Below are positions 1 through 5,789 of a stretch of DNA of 5,893 nucleotides, in pieces. The notes under the pieces are model-generated. The model was not told the DNA's origin. It saw nothing but the letters and a program-made list of their open reading frames with translations, and made no database searches. Origin of the DNA: CAZOHN01 sp964579325 (lineage in GTDB: Bacteria; Pseudomonadota; Alphaproteobacteria; Rhodobacterales; Rhodobacteraceae); contig CAZOHN010000218.1 in the NCBI GenBank assembly GCA_964579325.1, forward strand, positions 1 to 5,893, given 5' to 3'. Each line of letters opens with the position of its first letter. The first letter of the stretch is position 1. Position numbers and translations under genes: made by a program.

Positions 1-100
1 CCGCTCGAAACTAGCTGCTGGCGACCCGGATGTGGAGTCAAGTCCGCACACTAGATGTCCGCCCTGGCAATGGCTCGCCGATCTCCTCCCCACGCTGCGC
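1..100. other. left-edge intergenic stretch, no gene recognised
   Basis: I see no supportable coding region in this stretch. Open frames crossing it on the plus strand run on through the antisense of rpsU and lack a convincing ribosome binding site. No tRNA cloverleaf or other RNA gene could be folded by eye. A gene continuing from the left of the window may end near here, but nothing shows it. Confidence 0.4.
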
Positions 101-137
101 AAAAAAACACAAACCCCCGGACCATTGGCCGGGGGTT
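101..137 (-). terminator. rho-independent terminator of rpsU
   Basis: A perfect 9-bp stem is formed by AACCCCCGG at 112-120 and CCGGGGGTT at 129-137, with an 8-nt loop. Read on the minus strand, the stem is followed directly by a T-rich tract (TGTGTTTTTTT, 101-111). This is the classic intrinsic terminator form. It lies about 48 bp beyond the rpsU stop codon, so rpsU is probably transcribed as a single-gene unit. Confidence 0.9.
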
Positions 138-185
138 CACGCTATAGGGCGTCGCCGCCTCGTTCGCTCGCCGCGCAGGCGTGCC

Positions 186-392
186 TCAGAGCGCGCCTTC
201 GCGCTGGGCCTTCTTGCGGGCGAGTTTACGGGCCCGGCGGATTGCCTCGGCCTTCTCGCGCGCCTTCTTCTCCGAGGGTTTCTCGAAATGCTGCTTGAGC
301 TTCATCTCGCGGAAAACCCCTTCGCGCTGAAGTTTCTTCTTCAGTGCCCGGAGCGCCTGATCGACGTTGTTGTCGCGAACGCTTACCTGCAT
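186..392 (-). CDS. rpsU: 30S ribosomal protein S21
   Basis: The gene encodes a 68-residue basic protein, the usual size for bacterial S21. S21 is a small-subunit protein near the anti-Shine-Dalgarno end of 16S rRNA that helps translation initiation. The N-terminal half (MQVSVRDNNVDQALRALKKK) carries the family signature, with V3, V5, N8, N9 and A13-L14 followed by a Lys-rich helix. F27 and the segment around residues 32-38 match the conserved middle. The C-terminal half (39-68) is an Arg/Lys/Ala-rich helix expected to contact rRNA. The start is supported by AAGGTGGTGA (400-409 on the minus strand), 7 nt before the ATG. The gene is divergent from coq9, a conserved arrangement in Alphaproteobacteria, and is closed by its own terminator at 101-137. 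The ribosome binding site lies inside an inverted repeat, described separately. Confidence 0.97.
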   Translation of the reverse strand: MQVSVRDNNVDQALRALKKKLQREGVFREMKLKQHFEKPSEKKAREKAEAIRRARKLARKKAQREGAL

Positions 393-393
393 T

Positions 394-406
394 GTGGTGT
401 CACCAC
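394..406. repeat. inverted repeat overlapping the rpsU ribosome binding site
   Basis: GTGGTG and CACCAC flank a single central base, making a perfect 13-bp odd palindrome. In the rpsU mRNA it can fold as a 5-bp stem (GUGGU/ACCAC) with a 3-nt GAC loop. The 5' arm is part of the Shine-Dalgarno sequence, and the 3' arm ends one base before the start codon. It could be an RNA hairpin that hides the ribosome binding site, or a DNA operator. The sequence alone does not distinguish these. Confidence 0.5.
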
Positions 407-422
407 CTTCCTAGGTTAGAGT

Positions 423-435
423 TGCAGAGTCTGCA
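423..435. repeat. 13-bp odd palindrome in the rpsU/coq9 divergent region
   Basis: TGCAGA and TCTGCA flank a central G, a perfect 6+1+6 palindrome. It sits just downstream of the predicted rpsU transcription start, so it would be in the first bases of that mRNA. It is also upstream of coq9, near where a plus-strand -35 element would fall. That placement suits an operator affecting both genes, but no known regulator's site is recognised. Confidence 0.4.
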
Positions 436-444
436 GGAGGTGGC

Positions 445-473
445 GCTATAGCAAAGGCGGACTAGCTTGTCTA
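445..473 (-). promoter_or_regulatory. candidate sigma-70 type promoter of rpsU
   Basis: On the minus strand, TAGACA (468-473) matches the -35 consensus TTGACA at five of six positions. TATAGC (445-450) matches TATAAT at four of six, and the two are separated by exactly 17 bp. The predicted start is near 438, giving a leader of about 46 nt before the rpsU ATG. The -10 element is half of an 8-bp palindrome, GCTATAGC (445-452). The same element therefore reads TATAGC (447-452) on the plus strand and could serve coq9, though the plus-strand -35 (TTGCAG at 422-427, 19-bp spacing) is weak. Confidence 0.55.
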
Positions 474-518
474 CCGATGACGGGCGAGGCTTTGCCTGTC
501 GAACCGAGGGAGACCCAG

Positions 519-1223
519 ATGCCGCAAGACGCCCGGGACCGTCTGCTCGACGCGATCCTGCCGCATGTCCCGTTCGATGGATGGAGCGATGCGGCCTTCC
601 GTGCCGCAACCGCCGATGCGGGCCTCGATCCGGCAGCCGCCCGTGCGGCCTGCCCACAGGGCGCTCGCGATCTCGCGGTGGCATTCCACCAGCGCGGCGA
701 CCGCGCCATGATCGCCCGCCTCCGCAGCGAGAACCTCCAGGCGCTGCGCTTCCGCGAGAGGGTCGCGGCCGCTGTCCGGTTCCGGCTCGAAGCCGTCGAG
801 GACCGCGAGGCCGTGCGGCGCGGCGCCGCCCTCTTCGCCCTGCCGATCAACGCCGCCGAAGGGGCCCGGCTGGTCTGGGGCACGGCGGATGCGATCTGGA
901 CGGCGCTCGGCGATTCCTCGGAGGATCTCAACTGGTACACCAAGCGCGCCACTCTTTCGGGCGTTTACTCGGCCACGGTCCTCTTCTGGCTCGGCGACGA
1001 CAGCCCCGGGCACCAGGCGACCTGGGAGTTCCTCGACCGGCGCATCGGGAACGTCATGGCCTTCGAGAAGTTCAAGGCCGATGCCCGCGCCAACCCGGTG
1101 CTGCGGCCTTTGACGCGCTTTCAGGATTGGCTGAGCGGCCAGATCCGTGCACCGACCCGGATGCCCGCGCCGAACCTGCCGGGGCTATGGACACCGCCCA
1201 CGACAGGCAGCAGGGACGACTGA
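519..1223 (+). CDS. coq9: COQ9 family protein, ubiquinone biosynthesis accessory factor
   Basis: The gene encodes a 234-residue protein of the COQ9 family, known as the rpsU-divergently transcribed protein in alphaproteobacteria. In eukaryotes COQ9 has a TetR-like fold without DNA binding. It binds lipid or quinone intermediates and assists the COQ7 hydroxylase, and a similar role is inferred here. The hallmark segment is residues 136-160 (DLNWYTKRATLSGVYSATVL at 136-155, then FWLGD), followed by TWEFLDRRI (168-176). The N-terminal 110 residues are helical and Ala/Arg-rich. I chose the ATG at 519 because GAGGGAGA (506-513) lies 5 nt upstream; the in-frame ATG at 477 has no such site and would add 14 atypical residues. 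The quinone oxidoreductase follows 67 bp downstream on the same strand and may share its transcript. No signal peptide is seen, so a cytoplasmic or membrane-peripheral location is likely. Confidence 0.93.
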   Translation: MPQDARDRLLDAILPHVPFDGWSDAAFRAATADAGLDPAAARAACPQGARDLAVAFHQRGDRAMIARLRSENLQALRFRERVAAAVRFRLEAVEDREAVRRGAALFALPINAAEGARLVWGTADAIWTALGDSSEDLNWYTKRATLSGVYSATVLFWLGDDSPGHQATWEFLDRRIGNVMAFEKFKADARANPVLRPLTRFQDWLSGQIRAPTRMPAPNLPGLWTPPTTGSRDD

Positions 1224-1229
1224 CGTCCC
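1213..1229 (+). repeat. small hairpin enclosing the coq9 stop codon
   Basis: GGGACG (1213-1218) pairs with CGTCCC (1224-1229) around the loop ACTGA, which contains the TGA stop. No T tract follows, so it is not an intrinsic terminator in the usual sense. It may be chance in GC-rich DNA, or it could affect mRNA processing or readthrough into the next gene. Confidence 0.3.
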
Positions 1230-1290
1230 GCGCCAGGACAAACACGTCCGCCCAAGACCCAAACCCACTCCACAACGAAGAGTCCTGCCC

Positions 1291-2280
1291 ATGCCGATGC
1301 CGGCCACGATGCGCGCCATGGAAATCGCCCGCCCCGGTGGCCCGGAGGTGTTGCGCCCCGTCGAGGTTCCGGTGCCGCGCCCTGCCGCGGGAGAAATTCT
1401 GATCCATATCTCCTGGGCCGGGGTCAACCGCCCCGACGCGTTGCAGCGCGCCGGAGCCTACGCCCCGCCCCCGGGCGCCTCGCCCTTGCCCGGACTCGAG
1501 GCGGCGGGTCACGTGGCCGCCGTGGGCGCGGGCGTCTCGCGCTGGCGCGACGGCGATGCCGTCACCGCGCTCCTGCCCGGCGGGGGCTACGCCGAATATG
1601 CACTTGCGCCAGCGGCGCACGCATTGCCGATTCCGACGGGTCTCGATCTCCGCGCGGCCGCTTGCCTGCCGGAGACGCATTTCACGGTCTGGATCAACGT
1701 GTTCGGCCGCGGACGCTTGCGCGCCGGTGAGCGATTCCTCGTCCACGGCGGCTCGTCCGGCATCGGCACGACCGCGATTCAACTCGCGCGCGCCTTCGGT
1801 GCCCGCGTCTTCGCAACCGCTGGTTCACCCACCAAATGCGCCGCCTGCACCCGCCTCGGCGCCCATCATGCGATCGACTACCGGCAGGAGGATTTCGTCG
1901 AGGTCCTTCGCGCCGAGGGTGGGGCAGATATGATCCTCGACATGGTGGGCGGTCCATACCTTCCGCGCAACGTCCAAGCCCTTGCCGATGACGGACGGCT
2001 GGTGCAGATCGCCTTTCTTCAGGGACCGGAGATTTCGCTCAACTTCGCAGAAGTGATGGTCCGACGGCTGACGATCACCGGCTCGACGCTCCGCCCGCAA
2101 TCGGTCCTCGAAAAGTCTCGGATTGCTGCCGCCTTGGAATCGCAGGTCTGGCCACTTCTGGAAGCGGGCCGCATCGCGCCGGTCATCGACAGCGAATTCG
2201 CACTCGATAAGGCAGCCGCCGCCCATGCGCGACTCGAAAGCTCGGACCATATCGGCAAGATCGTCCTGCGCGTCGCCTGA
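1291..2280 (+). CDS. NAD(P)H:quinone oxidoreductase, PIG3 family (zinc-free MDR)
   Basis: The gene encodes a 329-residue medium-chain dehydrogenase/reductase of the quinone oxidoreductase PIG3 type. These are cytosolic enzymes that reduce quinones or related enones with NADPH. An N-terminal GroES-like domain spans about residues 5-125, with the family motif GVNRPD (44-49). A Rossmann nucleotide-binding domain (about 125-270) carries HGGSSGIG (152-159), as in PIG3 proteins. Downstream, GADMILDMVGG and DDGRLVQIAFLQG are also typical, and HIGKIVLRV is a standard C-terminus. The cysteine set that binds structural zinc in alcohol dehydrogenases is absent. The ATG at 1291 is preceded 8 nt upstream by a weak GAAGAG. 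ATGs at 1297 and 1309 are alternatives, and the true N-terminus may be MRAMEIARPG at 1309. A link with coq9 in quinone metabolism is inferred from position only; the physiological substrate is unknown. Confidence 0.92.
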   Translation: MPMPATMRAMEIARPGGPEVLRPVEVPVPRPAAGEILIHISWAGVNRPDALQRAGAYAPPPGASPLPGLEAAGHVAAVGAGVSRWRDGDAVTALLPGGGYAEYALAPAAHALPIPTGLDLRAAACLPETHFTVWINVFGRGRLRAGERFLVHGGSSGIGTTAIQLARAFGARVFATAGSPTKCAACTRLGAHHAIDYRQEDFVEVLRAEGGADMILDMVGGPYLPRNVQALADDGRLVQIAFLQGPEISLNFAEVMVRRLTITGSTLRPQSVLEKSRIAAALESQVWPLLEAGRIAPVIDSEFALDKAAAAHARLESSDHIGKIVLRVA

Positions 2281-2321
2281 TCGCCACGAAAGCTGTCTGC
2301 GCGACGTTCCGGCCGACCGGC

Positions 2322-2387
2322 GGGGAGGGGGGTGCAGGGGGCCCGCCCCCTGCCCGGGGGGTCGCGGGGGGCAGGCCGCCCCCCGCG
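2322..2387. repeat. GC-only tandem hairpins between convergent genes
   Basis: Hairpin one pairs GCAGGGGGC (2334-2342) with GCCCCCTGC (2345-2353), a 9-bp arm with a 2-nt gap (8 bp with a 4-nt loop in practice). Hairpin two pairs CGCGGGGGGC (2363-2372) with GCCCCCCGCG (2378-2387), a perfect 10-bp stem with loop AGGCC. Five plus-strand G runs of four or more occur at 2322-2325, 2327-2332, 2337-2341, 2356-2361 and 2366-2371. The block fills most of the gap between the two convergent stop codons, and hairpin two ends 2 bp from the pheT stop. It probably limits transcription from both sides. There is no T tract, so classical intrinsic termination is not assured. Intergenic GC palindromes of this style are common in Rhodobacterales genomes. 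Confidence 0.75.
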
Positions 2388-2389
2388 CT

Positions 2390-4801
2390 TCAGCCCCTGA
2401 GAACCCCGCCCGTGGCCTTGGCCACCTTCTCCACGATCCGCCCGCTCACTCCGGCGATGTCCTCGTCTGTCAGCGTCCGGTCGGTTGGCTGCAACCGCAC
2501 CGTGATCGCGAGCGACTTCTTGCCCGCTCCCATCTGCGCCTCGGCCTTCTCGCCCGCGAACTCGTCGAACACCCGCACGCTCTCGATCAGCGCCTTGTCG
2601 GCGCCCTGCGCGGCGTTCACCACGGTGAGCGCCTCAACCCCCGCATCGAGGACGAAGGCGAAATCGCGCTCGACCGCCTGGAACCCCGATGCCGCCAGCG
2701 CAGGCCGCGTCGGCCCCTTCGACCGCGCCACCGGCACCGCCCCGAGGTGCACCGTCATAGCCACGGCGGGCCCTTTCACGTCCATCGCCTTGAGGACCTT
2801 CGGATGCACTTCCCCGAATGCCGCGAGCACGACCTTCGGACCGAGCGTCAGGAGGCCCGATCGACCCGGATGGAACCAGCCCGGCACCGCACGTGCCACC
2901 TGCAACCTCGCCGGTGCCCCGGACGCCGCCAGCACCGCCTCGGCATCGGCCTTGGCATCGAAGGCATCGACCGGTCGGCGGCTGCCGAAGGTGTCGCGCG
3001 CCGCCGCCGCGCCGACAAGGAGCGCCGTCGCCTGCAGCGCCTGCTCCCCCGGCTCGCCGCCCGAGAACACCGGGCCCACCTCGAAGAGCGCGAGGTCCAT
3101 GAACCCGCGCGCCTGGTTGCGCGCCGCCGCCGCCAGAAGCCCCGGCAGCAGGTCGGGCCGCAGATGCGTCATCTCCGACGAGATCGGGTTCTCGATCCGC
3201 ACCGCCTCCGCCCCGCCGCCGAACAGCGCGGCCTGATCGGCCCCGATGAAGGAATAGGTCACGCATTCGTTGTAGCCGAGCGCCGCCAGCGTGCGCCGCG
3301 CCGCGCCCTCGCGCCGCTGCATCGGCGTGAGGACCGGCCGCAGCACACCCGCCGCAGGCCGCGCGAGCGGCTGGCCCTTCAGGCCCGACAGCGACGCGAT
3401 GCGCGCCACCTCCTCGACAAGGTCGGCCTCGCCCTGCACGTCCGGCCGCCACGACGGCGGCTGCGCCATGTCGCCCGACAGCCGGAAGCCCAGCGCCTCC
3501 AGCGTCCGCCGCTGTTCCGCCGCGGGGATATCCATGCCGACAAGCCGGATCACCCGCGCCGGATCGAGCCGGTAGGCGCGGTCGGTCCCGGGCACAGCAC
3601 CGTCCAGCACCACCTCCGACGCCTCGCCGCCGCACAGATCGAGGATCATCCGCGTCGCCGCCTCGAGACCGGGCAGGGTGAAGGCAGGATCCACGCCCCG
3701 CTCGAACCGGTATCGGGCATCGGAGTTGATCCGCAGCGCCCGTCCGGTCGCCGCAATGGTGATCGGGTCCCAATAGGCGCTTTCGAGGAACACGTTCACG
3801 GTGCCGTCCGTGCAGCCGGAGTGCTCGCCACCCATGATGCCGGCAAGGCTCTCCGGCCCGGCGTCGTCGGAAATGACCATCTGCCCGGCCGCAAGCCGGT
3901 AGCTCTTGCCGTCAAGCGCCGGCAGTTCCTCCCCGCCGGTCGCCGGGTGGATGCGTAGCGCCCCCTTCACCTTGTCGGCGTCGAAGACATGCAGCGGCCG
4001 GTTGCGGTCGAATGTGAAGAAGTTGGTGATGTCGACCAGCGCCGAGATCGGCCGGAGCCCGATCGCCCGCAGCCGGTCCTGGAGCCAGCGCGGCGAGGGG
4101 CCGTTCGTCACGCCGCGGATCACCCGCCCGGCGAACAGCGGGCAGCCCTTCTCCTTCAGCGCAGGGTCGGTGCGGACCGCGATGGGCGAGGGAAAAGCGC
4201 CGGGCACCGGCGCGATGACCTCGTCCTTCAGCACGCCCAGCCCCCGTGCCGCGAGGTCGCGCGCGATCCCGCGCACGCCCAGCGCATCGGGCCGGTTCGG
4301 CGTGATCTTGATGTGGATCATCGGATCGACCCGCGCGGCGTCGTTCGCCGCCAGCCAGTCGACGAAGCGCTGGCCCACCTCGCCGGAGGGCAGCTCGATG
4401 ATCCCGTCGTGCTCGTCCGACAGCTCCAGCTCGCGCTCCGACGCCATCATCCCGTGGCTCTCGACGCCCCGGATCCTGCCCACCCCCAGCGTGACGTAGA
4501 TGCCCGGCACATAGTCGCCGGGCTTTGCCAGCACCACCGTGATCCCCGCCCGCGCATTGGGCGCACCGCAGACGATCTGCCTCTCGCCCTCGTCGGTCAG
4601 CACCCGGCAAACCCGCAGCCGGTCGGCATCGGGGTGCTGCTCGGCATGCAGGACCTTCGCCAGCGTGAACGCCTTGAGCCGGTCGGCGGGGTTCGAGATC
4701 TCCTCGACCTCGAGCCCGAGGTCGGTCAGCGCATGGGCGATCTCGTCCACCGTGGCGGTGGTCTCGAGATGGTCGCGGAGCCAGGAGAGGGTGAATTTCA
4801 T
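2390..4801 (-). CDS. pheT: phenylalanine--tRNA ligase beta subunit
   Basis: The gene encodes the 803-residue beta chain of the alpha2-beta2 phenylalanyl-tRNA synthetase, which charges tRNA-Phe in the cytoplasm. The length fits the full bacterial form. The tRNA-binding (EMAP-like) domain is at about 39-150, with HPDADRLRVC (56-65), IVCGAPNARAG (76-86) and the ESHGMMASERELEL segment (114-127). The B3/B4 editing domain is at about 210-390, with GGEHSG (324-329) and RYRFERGVDP (363-372). The B5 domain (about 400-475) includes DLVEEVARI (460-468), whose acidic residues bind Mg2+. A catalytic-like core (about 485-690) is followed by the FDX-ACB anticodon-binding domain (about 708-802), with ERDFAFVLD and GKKSLA. 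The upstream gene ends only 3 nt before this ATG. AGGA (4810-4813, minus), 8 nt from the start, lies in that gene's last codons, indicating translational coupling. pheS is not adjacent. Confidence 0.98.
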   Translation of the reverse strand: MKFTLSWLRDHLETTATVDEIAHALTDLGLEVEEISNPADRLKAFTLAKVLHAEQHPDADRLRVCRVLTDEGERQIVCGAPNARAGITVVLAKPGDYVPGIYVTLGVGRIRGVESHGMMASERELELSDEHDGIIELPSGEVGQRFVDWLAANDAARVDPMIHIKITPNRPDALGVRGIARDLAARGLGVLKDEVIAPVPGAFPSPIAVRTDPALKEKGCPLFAGRVIRGVTNGPSPRWLQDRLRAIGLRPISALVDITNFFTFDRNRPLHVFDADKVKGALRIHPATGGEELPALDGKSYRLAAGQMVISDDAGPESLAGIMGGEHSGCTDGTVNVFLESAYWDPITIAATGRALRINSDARYRFERGVDPAFTLPGLEAATRMILDLCGGEASEVVLDGAVPGTDRAYRLDPARVIRLVGMDIPAAEQRRTLEALGFRLSGDMAQPPSWRPDVQGEADLVEEVARIASLSGLKGQPLARPAAGVLRPVLTPMQRREGAARRTLAALGYNECVTYSFIGADQAALFGGGAEAVRIENPISSEMTHLRPDLLPGLLAAAARNQARGFMDLALFEVGPVFSGGEPGEQALQATALLVGAAAARDTFGSRRPVDAFDAKADAEAVLAASGAPARLQVARAVPGWFHPGRSGLLTLGPKVVLAAFGEVHPKVLKAMDVKGPAVAMTVHLGAVPVARSKGPTRPALAASGFQAVERDFAFVLDAGVEALTVVNAAQGADKALIESVRVFDEFAGEKAEAQMGAGKKSLAITVRLQPTDRTLTDEDIAGVSGRIVEKVAKATGGVLRG

Positions 4802-4804
4802 CGG

Positions 4805-5380
4805 TCAGGTCCTGTCGGGAATGTAGGCGTCGAGTGCAAGCCCTGTGCCGCGCCGCAGGCAGGCCTCCAGCCAGGGCAGGGCGCGTTCGGCAAAGATGCG
4901 CATCGGAAGATCGAGGGCGGCGGGGTCTTCCGCAACGTCGAGGTAAAGGATCCAGCCCGGTTCGATCCCGTCGGCTTCCTCGGGGCGGTAGAACCGGCCG
5001 AGCCGCGTCGGTTCCCGCCAGCGTTGTCCGATCCTCGGAACGACCTCGAGATTGATCGCGCAGTCCGCGCCGCTGCTTCCACGCTGGATGACGACGCGTG
5101 CCGTGCCAAGCAACCCGGACTTCTCCCACCCCGAGCGCACCGAACGATAGCCGAGCGGCCGGGCGTGCTCGCCCAGCGCGGCATGAACGGCCTTCGCGGC
5201 CTTCGTCCTGATCTTGGCGAAATCGGGCGTGGCGGCCGACAGGGCCAGCCGCTCGACCCGGCGCAGATAGGCGGGCGAGGGCTCCCATTCGCCCGATGTG
5301 ACCGGGGCCGGCCGGCCCGATCCCGGGGCCTCCGGGGTGTCGCCCGGGCCGCGCAGCCGATCGAGCCAGCGCGGGGTCAT
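4805..5380 (-). CDS. uncharacterised 191-aa protein upstream of pheT, possibly DUF4304-like
   Basis: I do not recognise this protein with certainty. It is a 191-residue soluble protein without signal peptide or membrane segment. Residues 1-35 are Pro/Gly-rich and probably disordered. Residues 38-75 look helical, followed by an alternating beta-type region: YRSVRSGWEKS (78-88), ARVVIQRGSS (94-103) and CAINLEVVPRIG (107-118). Then come RLGRFYRP (126-133) and a strand WILYLDV (143-149). A C-terminal helix, IFAERALPWLEACL (162-175), closes the protein. The order helix, 'full-length substrate-like' strands, W-x-L-x-L-D-V and final helix recalls DUF4304 proteins, but that is an impression, not a search result. 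The start at 5380 is favoured by a strong GGAGG 8 nt upstream; the open frame extends to 5836 but that part lacks coding character. It is tightly coupled to pheT (3-nt gap), and divergent from the small exported protein. Confidence 0.8.
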   Translation of the reverse strand: MTPRWLDRLRGPGDTPEAPGSGRPAPVTSGEWEPSPAYLRRVERLALSAATPDFAKIRTKAAKAVHAALGEHARPLGYRSVRSGWEKSGLLGTARVVIQRGSSGADCAINLEVVPRIGQRWREPTRLGRFYRPEEADGIEPGWILYLDVAEDPAALDLPMRIFAERALPWLEACLRRGTGLALDAYIPDRT

Positions 5381-5521
5381 GGCCTTCCCCTCCGCCCTGC
5401 CGCGCGCCCTGGCACAACCTCCGGTGGCCTTGCAACCGTCCCGGACCGGACGCCTTCGCTCCACGTTCTCGACAAATTCGACACGTATCCAAGACACTGG
5501 GAAGCTGCGGAGGCCGAGGCC
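5381..5521. promoter_or_regulatory. 141-bp divergent intergenic region
   Basis: This gap must hold the promoters for the pheT unit (minus) and the small exported protein (plus). The stretch 5466-5500 is the only locally AT-richer part, with CGACAAATTCGACACG at its centre containing a direct repeat of CGACA. I found no -35/-10 pair good enough to assign on either strand. Strong ribosome binding sites flank both ends: GGAGG 8 nt from the minus-strand ATG, and GGAGG (5509-5513) 8 nt from the plus-strand ATG. Confidence 0.4.
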
Positions 5522-5782
5522 ATGCTGCGATTCATCATCCACCGGCGCGACGGACTTGCGCGCATGACCCTGGCGCTCGGGCTGATGGTGGCCGCCGCCA
5601 CCTTCGCGCTGGCGTCCGAAAGCCGCAAGGGCGGGCCGCGCCTCTTCGGCACGGCCAACGCCAGCGTCTCCGGCTGCTCGTCGAGCCAGCTTGGCAACCT
5701 GTCCGGCCGCTTCGCCTGCGGCGACCTGACCGGAGGCCGCAGGATCGGCGGTTCCATCAGCTTCCAGAGCGTGCGCAACTAG
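5522..5782 (+). CDS. small predicted exported protein, function unknown
   Basis: The gene encodes 86 residues that I cannot assign to a family. The N-terminus looks like a Sec signal peptide. Residues 1-14 are basic (R8, R9, R14), 16-30 are hydrophobic (TLALGLMVAAATFAL), and an A-L-A motif (29-31) precedes a likely cleavage before S32. The mature part would be about 55 residues, rich in Gly, Ser and Arg, with two cysteines (C52 and C66) that could form one periplasmic disulfide, and no second membrane segment. The start at 5522 has GGAGG (5509-5513) 8 nt upstream. The internal ATG at 5564 would also leave a hydrophobic leader but has no clear ribosome binding site. It is head-to-head with the gene before pheT, and its stop is 7 bp from that of the convergent partial gene. 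The open frame extends far upstream, but only antisense to other genes. Confidence 0.65.
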   Translation: MLRFIIHRRDGLARMTLALGLMVAAATFALASESRKGGPRLFGTANASVSGCSSSQLGNLSGRFACGDLTGGRRIGGSISFQSVRN

Positions 5783-5789
5783 CCCTCCC

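Noticed and set aside
36..41. minus-strand TTGACT as a -35 element
   Set aside because: No acceptable -10 element at 16-19 bp spacing before the window ends.
1..75. possible tRNA or tmRNA fragment at the left edge (minus-strand TTTCGAGC resembles a T-loop)
   Set aside because: No acceptor, D or anticodon stems could be formed around it, and it sits at the window edge.
30..419. 129-codon plus-strand frame across rpsU
   Set aside because: Antisense to rpsU, crosses its terminator and leader, and has no convincing ribosome binding site.
477..518. longer coq9 start at the ATG at 477
   Set aside because: No Shine-Dalgarno upstream of 477, while GAGGGAGA sits 5 nt before the ATG at 519; the extra residues do not resemble the family N-terminus.
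446..1013. two minus-strand frames (446-952 and 471-1013) antisense to coq9
   Set aside because: coq9 has full-length family similarity and a proper ribosome binding site; these frames look like shadows.
1147..1290. 48-residue N-terminal extension of the quinone oxidoreductase
   Set aside because: It overlaps the end of coq9 in another frame and is Arg/Pro-rich and unlike the family, which begins near MRAMEIARPG.
2123..3958. 611-codon open frame on the plus strand, antisense to most of pheT
   Set aside because: Arg/Pro/His-heavy composition typical of a shadow frame in GC-rich DNA; the minus-strand pheT protein matches its family along its full length.
3912..5492. 526-codon minus-strand frame overlapping the start of pheT and the gene upstream
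   Set aside because: Out of frame with both well-supported genes, and strongly Arg/Gly-biased; a shadow.
3989..5782. 597-codon open frame on the plus strand
   Set aside because: Only its last 86 codons (from 5522) have a ribosome binding site and a plausible protein. The remainder is antisense to pheT and the gene before it and has shadow-like composition.
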